A stretch of 42,869 bases of DNA from Phycisphaerae bacterium (GCA_002711415.1 PARI01000036.1:1-42869); one strand, 5' to 3'; shown: positions 7,561-16,006, counted from the stretch's first letter. Notes: generated from the sequence alone by a model not told the origin. Program-made: numbers and translations.

Positions 7561-8460
7561 GTGGGAGGAGTTGGAGTCGGGGGTATCACGCTGCTGATCG
7601 GGCCCGAGCGGGTTGCCGCGGGGTTCTCGCAGATCAAGTCGCTCGCCGTCGGGTACGCCGATGGATTCGTGGATGATCCGATCCTCCTTCGCAGACAACT
7701 TGACACGCTGGCCGAGGAGTATCCGCAGCGCATCGCGGAGGTCCAGGGCGAACTCTCGCAGGTTCGGATGCAGTTGAAGCAGATCCAACACGACACGGAG
7801 GTGTGCGACCGGGTGATCTCGATGACCTCGGAGGACCTGGCACACGTCAAGTTCGAGCTTGCCAGGGCGCATTCGTCCTCGGGCGGCCAGCCCGTCTCGA
7901 TCAAGGCACGCGGGCGCCGGTTCTCCGTGGCGGAGGCCCGCCAGGAAGCCACGCGTATCGCCGGGATCAAGTCGGCCTACCAGGACCGCCAGCTCTCGAA
8001 CAAGCATCAGCTCGGGTTCCTCCAGACCCAGGAGCAGAGGCTCGGCGAGATCCTGGTCTCCCTCGAGGGCGAGTTCGGTCAGTTCGAGACCAAGCTCTGG
8101 CAGCTTGACCGGCAGATCGATGCCATCGAGCGGAATGAGAAGCTGATCGAGATGACCCGCCAGCAGAAGGCCATCCTCGCCAGCTACGACAAGTTCGGAA
8201 AGATCGGCAACCTCAACCAGATCGAGGCGAGGCTCGAGGAACTGCGCACCGTGCAGGAGGCCCAGTTGGAGACCCTGGCCAAGGCCGGTGGCCAGAACGA
8301 CTATGAGAAGATGGCCCGGAGCCAGCTCAACGCGATCAAACTGGATCTGGACTCGATCGAGCTCATGGATGTGCCTCGATGGGACCACACTGACGAACCC
8401 TCGGTCGTGGAGGAGTATCCCCACGAGGACCTGACCCTGAATGGTCGGGATCCACGGTGA
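7561..8460 (+). CDS. Membrane-anchored coiled-coil protein, N-terminus interrupted by an in-frame stop
   Basis: Not assigned to a named family. The encoded protein (299 residues from GTG 7561) has a short glycine-rich hydrophobic segment at 1-15, a helical linker, then long heptad-like coiled coil from about 30 to 265 rich in Glu, Gln, Arg and Leu, and an acidic tail. This recalls PspA-like or planctomycete membrane coiled-coil proteins, but no diagnostic motif is seen. The natural start looks like ATG 7522, preceded by AAAGGAACGATCTC, but that frame reads MFSISR, then TAA at 7540-7542, then continues in frame into V-I-R-W-A-I and the hydrophobic segment. The GTG at 7561 has no ribosome site. 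It may be a nonsense mutation, a sequence error or a leader-peptide arrangement. It ends at a strong bidirectional hairpin. Confidence 0.65.
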   Translation: MGGVGVGGITLLIGPERVAAGFSQIKSLAVGYADGFVDDPILLRRQLDTLAEEYPQRIAEVQGELSQVRMQLKQIQHDTEVCDRVISMTSEDLAHVKFELARAHSSSGGQPVSIKARGRRFSVAEARQEATRIAGIKSAYQDRQLSNKHQLGFLQTQEQRLGEILVSLEGEFGQFETKLWQLDRQIDAIERNEKLIEMTRQQKAILASYDKFGKIGNLNQIEARLEELRTVQEAQLETLAKAGGQNDYEKMARSQLNAIKLDLDSIELMDVPRWDHTDEPSVVEEYPHEDLTLNGRDPR

Positions 8461-8489
8461 TCAACGGTCCAGGGACTCGATGAATCGAC

Positions 8490-8517
8490 ACGGGCCACCG
8501 TTCATGCGGTGGCCCGT
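8490..8517. terminator. Bidirectional hairpin between convergent genes
   Basis: An 11-bp perfect stem, ACGGGCCACCG and its complement, around a TTCATG loop. It fills the gap between the coiled-coil gene ending at 8460 and the peptidase gene ending at 8518. Long T-runs are missing, so termination strength is uncertain, but the position fits a shared terminator. Confidence 0.65.
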
Positions 8518-9846
8518 TCACTTGCTCGTGAAGTCGACATGCCAGATGAACCCGGTGTTGTCCTCGTTGCGGATCCAGCGGAGCTGGAGGTTCCTCGGAG
8601 ACAGCTTCACCGAGCGGATGATCGGCGGCATCGGATTGGCCTGCTCCAGCAACTGTTCCTTCCGGGTCTGGCGTCGACGAGCAGGGTCGGCGACGAACTC
8701 GAACCGGGGCACTCTCCTGTCCAGGTCATCGTCCGGGATCACGAAGCATGATGGATCCTCGGCCGACATCTCCAGGCTGTACCCGTGTCGATCGATGGTG
8801 AACTTGAACCCGATCTCCTTGAGCATCCCGGCCAGTTCCTCCATCGATCCGGGACGGATGCCGGCCCGATCCAGTTCCAGGAGACCTTCGGCCATGAACT
8901 CGATGTTCTGCATCGCGGTGACGAAGGAGCTCGGCCTGCAGGCCATCGCGTACTCGGCCCAGCTCCGCTCGAACGCGACCAGGTCGTTGGTGCCGAAGGC
9001 CTCGATGAACGCCGACTCGGATTCCTGGCCCTTGTTCAGCCGCACCAGGTACTGCTCGAACCGGCTGCGATACCGGCCATCATCGGCATGGACCAGGAAA
9101 TGGACCATCGACCATGACTGGGCGTACTGGATCGATGCGTTGCCGAGCCTCACGTTCCGGTTCCAACGGTCACCGCTCATCGTGAGCAGATCGTGAAACC
9201 GGATCGCGGTTCCATTGCTGATCGACTTCCTGACCCGTTCCAGCACGTGATCCGTGGTCTGCCCGAGGATGACCGAACGACCGACGACCGCGGCTTCTCC
9301 GAAGTACTCGGCGAGTCCCTCGTTGACCCAGATCGGAAGGTCGTTGCCGAACCGTGAGTAGGCGTACTGGTGCCAGGCTTCATGCTGGATGACGTGGAGG
9401 ATCCTGCTGAATGGAACGTTCTCGGTGTAGAACGCCAACGCCGTCGCCTTGGGCGTGACGAAGAACATCCCCCCGCTTCCGGTTCCATCAATCCCGAATC
9501 GGGTCCTCAGGGTTCGCTGGTAGTCGTCCCTGCTGGCGAACATCATCACGTTGAGGGCCTCCGGCGCTCGCTGCTGGAGGGTCGAAAGTCGACGCGAGTA
9601 CTCCATGTACATCGTGTCCAGGTGGTTGGCCAGGGCGATCGAATCCTCTCGGGGCAGGTCGCTTCGGATCATGTAATGGCGGCTTGAGACCGGCTGGGTC
9701 CGGTCCCACCAGGAGGCCTTGGCCTCCCTCTGGGCATGGCATGGACCACAAAGAACCAGCAGGAGCAGGCAGCCCACCCACAAGGGCACTCCACGAGCAG
9801 CTTCCGATAAAGGATGCACCAGGCTCATATTCTGAATGGATGCCAT
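8518..9846 (-). CDS. Exported gluzincin-like metallopeptidase (DUF1570 type)
   Basis: Secreted protein of 442 residues. An N-terminal hydrophobic stretch at about 20-38 ending G-P-C-H-A-Q is a signal peptide. The centre carries H-E-A-W-H-Q-Y (HExxH zinc site) followed by N-E-G-L-A-E-Y-F-G-E, whose Glu is the expected third zinc ligand; this spacing is typical of the DUF1570 peptidase-like family common in Planctomycetes. The C-terminal 120 residues contain no recognised domain. Substrate unknown; a periplasmic or surface role is likely. A -10-like TAGACT lies only 6 bp upstream of the ATG, so the mRNA may be leaderless. An alternative ATG at 9828 would shorten the signal peptide. Single gene, convergent with the coiled-coil gene. 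Confidence 0.8.
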   Translation of the reverse strand: MASIQNMSLVHPLSEAARGVPLWVGCLLLLVLCGPCHAQREAKASWWDRTQPVSSRHYMIRSDLPREDSIALANHLDTMYMEYSRRLSTLQQRAPEALNVMMFASRDDYQRTLRTRFGIDGTGSGGMFFVTPKATALAFYTENVPFSRILHVIQHEAWHQYAYSRFGNDLPIWVNEGLAEYFGEAAVVGRSVILGQTTDHVLERVRKSISNGTAIRFHDLLTMSGDRWNRNVRLGNASIQYAQSWSMVHFLVHADDGRYRSRFEQYLVRLNKGQESESAFIEAFGTNDLVAFERSWAEYAMACRPSSFVTAMQNIEFMAEGLLELDRAGIRPGSMEELAGMLKEIGFKFTIDRHGYSLEMSAEDPSCFVIPDDDLDRRVPRFEFVADPARRRQTRKEQLLEQANPMPPIIRSVKLSPRNLQLRWIRNEDNTGFIWHVDFTSK

Positions 9847-9852
9847 GAGCTG

Positions 9853-9858
9853 AGTCTA
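9853..9858 (-). promoter_or_regulatory. Possible -10 box of the metallopeptidase gene
   Basis: TAGACT on the minus strand, inside the string TGGATAGACT that also occurs upstream of the TPR/alpha-CTD gene. It ends 6 bp before the ATG at 9846, which would place transcription start at about the A of the ATG. No convincing -35. Confidence 0.3.
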
Positions 9859-9959
9859 TCCAGCAGCCCCCCCTGGAGTCGATCATGGCTGCTTGGACCC
9901 CTGCCAATTGCATTTTTTGTACACATGCCTGCAACCGCCACCCCCATCTGAGCGGATAA

Positions 9960-10312
9960 ATACACGCAAGATGTTCGAGCCCTTAATGGCCAATCCAACG
10001 AAACAGGACTCCAGTTCTTCTCACTCAACGTAGTTTGCGTGCTGGAGTAGGCCAATCTGGGCAAAAATGCCAATCGTGTTGAGGGACGCAATTGGCATTG
10101 GGCGGAGGAACGGGAAGGCGCGATCGGATGAAAAGGGCCGGTCAAGCCAAGGGGTATTGAGGGGAAAAGGACCTCAAACAACCCTTGTATCGAGACGGGT
10201 TCTGCAATGGAACCAATGGCTCGATTGCCAGTTTGTCTTCCCATGCCCATGTTTGGCTTGAGGGAAAAGGAGACCAGCCGCGTACGAGAAGGGCGCGGCT
10301 GTGTCATTTTTT
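9960..10312 (+). ncRNA. Candidate structured RNA in a gene-free stretch
   Basis: The 483 bp between 9847 and 10329 hold no credible protein gene. The plus strand has a series of inverted repeats: ACTCCAG/CTGGAGT (10008-10014 with 10042-10048), AATGCCAAT/ATTGGCATT (10066-10074 with 10091-10099, closing an inner CGT/ACG), TTGAGG/CCTCAA (10157-10162 with 10172-10177) and GGTTC/GAACC (10198-10202 with 10210-10214). It ends in an intrinsic terminator at 10275-10312. Base use is more A/T-rich than the flanking genes. No plus-strand gene lies upstream that would need this terminator. It does not match RNase P RNA, tmRNA, SRP RNA or a riboswitch that I know. Start is unknown; 9960 is only an estimate. 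Confidence 0.4.
10275..10312 (+). terminator. Rho-independent terminator
   Basis: CAGCCGCG (10275-10282) pairs with CGCGGCTG (10294-10301) and is followed by TGTCATTTTTT on the plus strand. Read on the minus strand it follows the stop of the SpoIID-like gene (10330) with a weaker CTCCTTTTCCC tract, so it could also serve that gene. Confidence 0.7.
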
Positions 10313-10329
10313 GAAACGAATGTTTTCGG

Positions 10330-11673
10330 TCAGGTCCAGGCCTGTTCAATACTGCTCTGCGGGTAGTAGAAGGCCAGGATCCGCTGCATGGACATGCCGG
10401 ATCGCGCCTGGGCCTCGGCACCGTACTGGCAGAGACCGGCACCATGGCCGTGCCCCCGCCCCTGGATCAGGACGGTACGGTCTAGCATCCGGTAGGAGCA
10501 GTTGCCCGAGGGAAGTTGATCGGATCGCTTTCTCGAGGTGTTGAACGCGCTCCTGAGCCGCGAAGCGTCCATCGTGAACGTCCGCCCACTCCGATCGGTC
10601 ACCTGGACCGACAGGGATCGCCCGTTGGCGTTCCGCTCGCTGATGCTGATCGCGTGCAGGTTGTCCAGGTCGAAGCGACCGGGCAGGCCGGCACGGCGGG
10701 CCTGCTCGGCCAGGTCACGCGAGACCTCGGCATGGGTTCGAGTTCGCTGCCAGGACCACGTCGGAGACCACTGGCATGGACAGGATCCGCTCCTGGCCGA
10801 GCCCAGCGGTGGGATGTCGTTGGCTGGGTTGTCCCCGATCGCGTCGATGGCTGAGGACGGTTGATCCCCACAACAACTGGAGTAATAGGCTGGAATCACC
10901 CGTCCGGCGTACATGAGCAGCTGTCCTCGGGTGGCCTGGACCGCCTCGAGGCTCGGACGATGCCCCGTGGTCCCGACCCATGCCTGGCTGGCTTCGCCCG
11001 CAACCAGGTCGAAGTGACGCCTGTCCGACCAGAACCAGGACTCGAACAGTGCGAAGCTTCGAGCGGCGACCGCGAGTGATTCATGGGTTGAGCGATGCCA
11101 GTCGTCGTAGAGCTCTCGGGAGAGAACGCCCGGCAGGTACGTCTCCATCGGAACATGGCTGACGTAGTCGATCGTGCCGTCGCCTTCTGAACTCATCCGG
11201 TGAAGGATGATAGAACCAGGCCAGGTCGAGCCGTTCCAGTGCAGCGGCTGTTCCTGCATCGGCGTGATCGAGAGCGGACGTGCGCCGGGAACTTCCAGCA
11301 CACCACCGTGCAACTGCGTGATCCTCCAGCCACGTGGTCCTGCTTTGACCGTGAACCGTCCACGAACGAGTCGCCGATCATGCTCGTCGTCTGCAGGTCC
11401 GATCCAGGTCCACTGTCCGGGCATGCCGATGACCGACTCCTGGGAGGACCCCGTACCGCGGCTGAATCGGACGCGCACCACCGGTTCGCTGGCGGGTGGG
11501 ACTGGTCGGACCGGTGCCGGAACATTGATCGGTTGCTTGGAGCCACCGACACGGGCCGGCGTCCCGGAAGGTCCGCCGCATGAACAGAGGAGGATCGAAC
11601 CGACGGACCAGCCGAGTCCGCGCAGCATCGACCTGCGATCCATGTCCACGTGTTTACGGGGCCGATCATCCAT
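10330..11673 (-). CDS. SpoIID/LytB-domain lipoprotein
   Basis: 447 residues from the ATG at 11673, which is preceded by AGGAGGCGATC. The N-terminus carries R-R-S-M-L-R-G, a Tat-like twin arginine, then a hydrophobic stretch ending L-C-S-C-G-G, so it is probably an exported lipoprotein. The SpoIID signature is present: Y-L-P-G-V-L-S-R-E-L, A-V-A-A-R-S-F-A-L-F, Y-Y-S-S-C-C-G, and a C-terminal R-G-H-G-H-G-A-G-L-C-Q-Y-G-A. SpoIID is a lytic transglycosylase acting on glycan strands lacking stem peptides; homologues in non-sporulating bacteria presumably remodel peptidoglycan. The gene follows the TPR/alpha-CTD gene after 31 bp on the same strand and may be co-transcribed with it. Planctomycete peptidoglycan is thin, so the substrate remains an inference. 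Confidence 0.85.
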   Translation of the reverse strand: MDDRPRKHVDMDRRSMLRGLGWSVGSILLCSCGGPSGTPARVGGSKQPINVPAPVRPVPPASEPVVRVRFSRGTGSSQESVIGMPGQWTWIGPADDEHDRRLVRGRFTVKAGPRGWRITQLHGGVLEVPGARPLSITPMQEQPLHWNGSTWPGSIILHRMSSEGDGTIDYVSHVPMETYLPGVLSRELYDDWHRSTHESLAVAARSFALFESWFWSDRRHFDLVAGEASQAWVGTTGHRPSLEAVQATRGQLLMYAGRVIPAYYSSCCGDQPSSAIDAIGDNPANDIPPLGSARSGSCPCQWSPTWSWQRTRTHAEVSRDLAEQARRAGLPGRFDLDNLHAISISERNANGRSLSVQVTDRSGRTFTMDASRLRSAFNTSRKRSDQLPSGNCSYRMLDRTVLIQGRGHGHGAGLCQYGAEAQARSGMSMQRILAFYYPQSSIEQAWT

Positions 11674-11704
11674 GATCGCCTCCTGCTCCTGGCCCGGTGT
11701 GCTG

Positions 11705-12637
11705 TCAGTCGATTGTACGAAGCGAAAGGCCGTAGTCACCCAGCTTCTCGCCGATTTCCTCGAGGCTGGTCGCACCGAAGTTCTTGACGCCCATCAGCTC
11801 GGCCTCGGTCCGCGAGGCGAGTTCACCGATGGTCTGGATGTTCAGCAACTGCAGTGCCTTGCGTGCACGCACCGAGAGTTCCAGGACGGAGATCGGCTTG
11901 TTGAGGACGGCCTCTGACGCCTGGCTCTTGAGCTCGTCGTAGATCTCGCGTCGGACTCGGGCGTACTGGCCGGACTCGAGGCCCTGGCCGAGGCGGAGGC
12001 CCTTCTGTGCAAGCATCGCCTTGATCTCGACCAGGGAGGTCTCGCCGAAGTTCTTGTAGCTCAGCAGTTCGGCCTCGCTGATCTTGAGCAGGTCTCCGAG
12101 CGTGCGGATCTGCATCTTCTTGAGGCAGTTCCTCGCACGAACCGAGAGCTCGAAGTCGGTCACGGGCGTGTCCAGAAGCGCATTGCGCTTGGCCTGGTCT
12201 CGCAGGTGCTCCTCGTCGTAGTACATGTCCTTGGAGGCGAGGACATCCTTGAGGAACAGGCGGGCCCTGGGATGGTTCGGGTACTTCTGGAGGATCGTCT
12301 CGAGGAGACGCTCGGCCTTGTTGTGCTGCTCCTGATCCTCGAGCATGGTCGCGAAGTTGATCAGCGCGTGAACCGGGGCCTCCGGACAGCTGCAGATCTC
12401 CTCGTACAGGTCGTAGGCCTCGTCATCCTCACCGATCATGTCCAGCTGGCAGGCGAGCTTGAAGAGGTACTTGGTGTCACGGTGATTCTCGACCGCCTGA
12501 CGGTAGGACTCGATCGCACCGAAGCGATCGCCGGCCTCTTCCGATTCCATGCCGGAGTTGTAGAACCCTTCGGCTGCCTTCGGATCGTTCTTGCTCGTCG
12601 GTGAACCGATCATCATGTCGAGTTCGTTGTCAACCAT
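11705..12637 (-). CDS. TPR protein with two RNA-polymerase-alpha CTD domains
   Basis: 310 residues from the ATG at 12637 (GGAG 9 bp upstream). Residues 20-145 form TPR-like helical repeats. Residues about 154-218 and 244-308 are two copies of the alpha-subunit C-terminal domain, each with E-L-S-V-R-A-R and a later N-F-G-x-T-S-L-x-E-I. Aligned by eye with E. coli alpha, copy 1 keeps the DNA-contact residues equivalent to R265 (R167), N268 (N170) and C269 (C171), while K298 is Thr. Copy 2 keeps R257 but has Lys and Ala at the N268 and C269 positions. There is no alpha N-terminal domain, so this is not RpoA. It may bind promoter DNA or sigma/activators and recruit partners through the TPR part. 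Function is unproven. Confidence 0.85.
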   Translation of the reverse strand: MVDNELDMMIGSPTSKNDPKAAEGFYNSGMESEEAGDRFGAIESYRQAVENHRDTKYLFKLACQLDMIGEDDEAYDLYEEICSCPEAPVHALINFATMLEDQEQHNKAERLLETILQKYPNHPRARLFLKDVLASKDMYYDEEHLRDQAKRNALLDTPVTDFELSVRARNCLKKMQIRTLGDLLKISEAELLSYKNFGETSLVEIKAMLAQKGLRLGQGLESGQYARVRREIYDELKSQASEAVLNKPISVLELSVRARKALQLLNIQTIGELASRTEAELMGVKNFGATSLEEIGEKLGDYGLSLRTID

Positions 12638-12674
12638 GTCGCCGTCTCCAATCTTGCGTTGAACCGAGCACGCC

Positions 12675-12703
12675 AGTCTATCCAGACCCGGTGGTACCCT
12701 CAA
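12675..12703 (-). promoter_or_regulatory. Candidate promoter of the TPR/alpha-CTD gene
   Basis: On the minus strand TTGAGG (12703-12698), a 17-bp spacer and TAGACT (12680-12675) match the -35/-10 pattern at four of six positions each. It starts in the last codons of the upstream MATE gene and ends 37 bp before the ATG. Confidence 0.45.
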
Positions 12704-14268
12704 GGCGAGGAGGAACCACCCGCCCCGGGCTCGTCGTGGGGCCGTTCCGCCATGTCCTGGGCCAGCACGACGGCCTCCATGTCAGGGGGTGTCGGCCCTG
12801 GAGGGAACGACTGGAGCATCGCCTCGGAATCCTCGTCCAGCAGCCGTATCGACTTCCAGCCGCCGGATTCGAAGCGCCACATCAGGGCCAGGGCCAGCAC
12901 GATCAGGAACGAGGCCGCCGCGATCCACGGGCCGATCGATCCCAGCGAGTGGACGAATCGGACCATGAAGGCCCCGAGGCCGATCAGGAGCAGCCATGAC
13001 AGGATGATGGTGACGATGCCCGGCCAGCGCGTGTCGCCAGCACCACGAAGCGCTCCGTTGTAGACGATGCCGATCCCGTCGAATGCCAGAAAGATGGCAG
13101 TCGCGATCATCATTCGCGAACCGACCTGGAGGATCTTCTCCATCTGCCCCGGCTCGATGTCGGACTTGACGAGGAAGAACTCGAGGAACTCGTACCTGAA
13201 CAGGAGGAACGCGACCGCGCAGCCCACGGTCCAGCTGACCGCCAGTACGACGCAGAGTCGGGCCCGACCGACGGCGAGATCGAACTGGTTCGAGCCGATG
13301 TATCGACCGACCAGGCTCGTGGCGGCGACGTTGAATCCAAGCGCCGGCATGAAGCTCAGGTGCAGGTACCGCACGGCAATCCAAGCGGCCACGAGGTCGG
13401 ACTCGCCGAAGGAACCGATCAACACGGTCATGAAAAGCCACCAGCACAGGCTCTCGTTGAACATGGTGACCGATGCGGGCCATCCGATCCTGAGGATCCG
13501 GCGGATCGGCTCGATTCGAGGTCGCCAGTTGGCACGGGTGCCGTACAGTCGGTTGCAACGAGGGCCGAGGAAGATGGCCAGTGGAATCAGCATTTCCAGG
13601 CTGGTGCCGATCAATGTGCCGATGGCCGCCCCCATCACACCCATCGGGGCCAGGCCGGGGATTCCAGGCAGCCCGAGTGCCGGCATCCCCTGCTCCCCGA
13701 AGATCAGGCAGTAGCTCATGACGACATTTGTGATGTTCCCGACCAGGGCCGAGACGGTCACGATCTTGGGCCGATGCATCCCGAAGAAGAAGTGATGCAG
13801 CGCCTTGCTGGAGAGCGTGATGAAACCACCGAGCAGCAGGATCCTCGCGTAGGAAGTCTCCCACTCGAGCATGGACCCCTCGTGACCGATCAACATGAAG
13901 ACACGTGGGATGATCACCGCGACCGGTACGAGGAAGATCAGCCAGTAGATGATCGCGATCCAGATGCCCGCCCAGCCGTAGGAGACGCCGGCAGTCACGT
14001 TGCGAGCCCCGAGATACTGGGCGACGTACGTGTTGATGACGGTCATCAAGCCGAAGGCGAACGAGATGGACAGCCAGCTGGTCATCGCGCCGTTGCCCTG
14101 TGCGGCCAGCTCCGTAGGACCGACCTGGGCGACCAGCAGCGAATCCATGAACTGCATCACCGTATAGCTGCCCATCGTGATCACGGAGGGCCATGCCAGC
14201 TTCCACACTTCTCGCATCGGTCCCAGCAGCGACTGCTCAGCGCTGCAGAGCTTGGGCGGTTGTGTCAT
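12700..14268 (-). CDS. MATE-family multidrug/solute efflux transporter
   Basis: Integral inner-membrane protein of 522 residues with about twelve hydrophobic segments, arranged as two homologous halves typical of MATE proteins. Such proteins export cationic drugs or metabolites using a sodium or proton gradient. The first helix region has A-W-P-S-V-I-T-M-G and the loop Q-F-M-D-S-L-L-V-A-Q-V-G-P-T-E-L-A-A-Q-G, matching the conserved first-half signature of the family. A hydrophilic C-terminal tail of about 50 residues is longer than usual. The start at 14268 follows AGGATGGCTCC. It lies upstream of the TPR/alpha-CTD gene, which appears to have its own promoter, and downstream of nuoG after a 78-bp gap. 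Substrate cannot be read from sequence. Confidence 0.88.
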   Translation of the reverse strand: MTQPPKLCSAEQSLLGPMREVWKLAWPSVITMGSYTVMQFMDSLLVAQVGPTELAAQGNGAMTSWLSISFAFGLMTVINTYVAQYLGARNVTAGVSYGWAGIWIAIIYWLIFLVPVAVIIPRVFMLIGHEGSMLEWETSYARILLLGGFITLSSKALHHFFFGMHRPKIVTVSALVGNITNVVMSYCLIFGEQGMPALGLPGIPGLAPMGVMGAAIGTLIGTSLEMLIPLAIFLGPRCNRLYGTRANWRPRIEPIRRILRIGWPASVTMFNESLCWWLFMTVLIGSFGESDLVAAWIAVRYLHLSFMPALGFNVAATSLVGRYIGSNQFDLAVGRARLCVVLAVSWTVGCAVAFLLFRYEFLEFFLVKSDIEPGQMEKILQVGSRMMIATAIFLAFDGIGIVYNGALRGAGDTRWPGIVTIILSWLLLIGLGAFMVRFVHSLGSIGPWIAAASFLIVLALALMWRFESGGWKSIRLLDEDSEAMLQSFPPGPTPPDMEAVVLAQDMAERPHDEPGAGGSSSP

Positions 14269-14346
14269 GGAGCCATCCTAGCCTGCGTGGGCACTGGTCA
14301 TCGGCGGGTACTGTTTGTTGATGATACGGACCGGTGCCTGGTGGCA

Positions 14347-15972
14347 CTAGAGTTCCATCAGTTCCATGTCGGACTCGACCTGCACGGCCGGAAGCTCCGG
14401 GAACCGCTCGTCGGCGAATTCCTCCAGGCCGCTGGCTGATGCCATGGTCCGCCTGAGCTGGTCCATGTCGACCGCCGGAGCAAGTCGTCCATCAAGCGAG
14501 GCGAGCAGGTCCGCGGCGACCTGGTACTCGCTCTTGCACCAGTTGATCGGATCGATCGCACGGGCGAACGGCTGGAGGATGCCATCGGCATTGACGAACG
14601 ATCCTGACTTCTCGAGCCATGTCGCCGTGGGAATCACGACATCCGCGCTCTCCATGAGTGGTCCCTCGAGCGTGTCCATCAGGACGTGCGGCACGTCGGC
14701 CAGGCTCGCGGCCAGTTCGGGAGTCACCCAGGTGCTCGGGTAGTTGCCCGTAAGGACGACGGCCTTGCAGCCGTCCAGCGAATCCGCGGTGGCCCCACCA
14801 ACCGAGTCGATGACCCTGCGGATGCCCCGGGCGTTGGGTGCCTTCTCTGCGCGGAGGGTGTATCCGCCGGGGAACGTGGTGTCGGTGCCGTCGACCGGAA
14901 CGGGTCCCATGCAGAGAACCGCGTTGGGATCCAGAATCCTGATCCAGTGGATCAGTGAGTACGCGTCCTCGCACGAGAGCATCGGGCTGAGCATCAGACC
15001 GGCATGGCCTCGAGTGGCCGCATCACGGATGAGACGGTTGGTCGCTTCATAGGCCGACTCGAAGGCGAGCATGGCCTCCTCCTCGGCGAAAGGCTCGACA
15101 CCGGCGACCCGCGGCATGAGCACTCGATCCTCGCCATGGATGAAATGCCACCCGTACCGGGTTTCGTCACTGATCCACCACTTGTTGATGCGGTCGTTCC
15201 TGCGAGGCTTGACGCGGTAGATCCGGCCGTCGTTGTGCTCGACGCTGATGTTGTCACCCGACGCGGTCAATCCGTCGATCGACGGGGTCTTCTTGAGGAA
15301 CCAGACTCGCTGCTGGAAGAGGAAGTCCTTGTCCAGCAGAGCACCCACGGGACAGATGTCGATGACGTTCCCGCTGAGCGGGTTGTCCAGGGCGACCCCC
15401 GGGAAGACGTCGATCTGCTCGGTCGAACCTCGTCCATCGATGGTGAGTTCGCCCGTGCCGGTGACTTCCCTGCAAAATCGCACGCACCGGGTGCACATGA
15501 TGCATCGGTCCGAGTACAGCAGCACGTGTTCACCGAGATCCTTCTTGGGCTGCTTGTTCTTGTCCTCGAGGAAGCGGCTCTTGCCGCGACCGTACTGGTA
15601 CGAGTAATCCTGCAGGTGGCATTCGCCGGCCTGGTCGCACACCGGGCAGTCCACGGGGTGGTTGATCAGGAGGTACTCCATCACTGACTTCTGGCTGGCG
15701 ATCGCCTTCGGGCTCTCGATCGAGACGACCTGTCCCTCAATGGCCTCGGTCGAACATGTCGGAACAAGCTTGGGGATCTCGACCAACTTGCCATCCTGCC
15801 TTGGATCCGGCTGCCACACCTGGGCAAGGCAGATCCTGCAGTTGGCGACGATCGTCAACTCGGGGTGATAGCAGTAGTGTGGGATCTCGATCTCGTGATC
15901 AAGGGCCACCTGGAGAATGGTCTGGCCAGGCGCAAACTCGAGTTCCTGTCCGTTGAGAGTGATCGTTGGCAT
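14347..15972 (-). CDS. nuoG: NADH-quinone oxidoreductase subunit G (short form)
   Basis: Iron-sulfur subunit of the complex I peripheral arm, 541 residues. The ferredoxin-like domain has C34, C45, C48 and C73 (N1b cluster). Next come H105-C109-C112-C118 (N5) and C157-C160-C163 with C207 (N4). The N7 cysteines are missing. The molybdopterin-like domain is shortened compared with bacterial NuoG of 700-900 residues but keeps late D-V-V-I-P-T-A-T-W-L-E-K and G-S-F-V-N-A-D-G elements. The ATG at 15972 starts directly at the ferredoxin fold; one at 15993 would add seven residues. No other nuo gene is in the window, so the subunit is encoded apart, or at the end of a cluster rearranged elsewhere. 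A related NAD-linked hydrogenase or formate dehydrogenase diaphorase subunit is a less likely alternative. Confidence 0.85.
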   Translation of the reverse strand: MPTITLNGQELEFAPGQTILQVALDHEIEIPHYCYHPELTIVANCRICLAQVWQPDPRQDGKLVEIPKLVPTCSTEAIEGQVVSIESPKAIASQKSVMEYLLINHPVDCPVCDQAGECHLQDYSYQYGRGKSRFLEDKNKQPKKDLGEHVLLYSDRCIMCTRCVRFCREVTGTGELTIDGRGSTEQIDVFPGVALDNPLSGNVIDICPVGALLDKDFLFQQRVWFLKKTPSIDGLTASGDNISVEHNDGRIYRVKPRRNDRINKWWISDETRYGWHFIHGEDRVLMPRVAGVEPFAEEEAMLAFESAYEATNRLIRDAATRGHAGLMLSPMLSCEDAYSLIHWIRILDPNAVLCMGPVPVDGTDTTFPGGYTLRAEKAPNARGIRRVIDSVGGATADSLDGCKAVVLTGNYPSTWVTPELAASLADVPHVLMDTLEGPLMESADVVIPTATWLEKSGSFVNADGILQPFARAIDPINWCKSEYQVAADLLASLDGRLAPAVDMDQLRRTMASASGLEEFADERFPELPAVQVESDMELMEL

Positions 15973-16006
15973 GGATGGATCGGATCCTGACATCTCGTGG
16001 GTTGGA

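Noticed and set aside
7561-8460. Assignment of the coiled-coil protein as PspA
   Set aside because: It has an N-terminal hydrophobic segment and coiled coil, but no PspA/IM30 sequence motif and no psp neighbours.
10067-10261. 64-codon plus-strand frame in the gene-free stretch
   Set aside because: No ribosome site, no family, and the segment is better explained by inverted repeats ending in a terminator.
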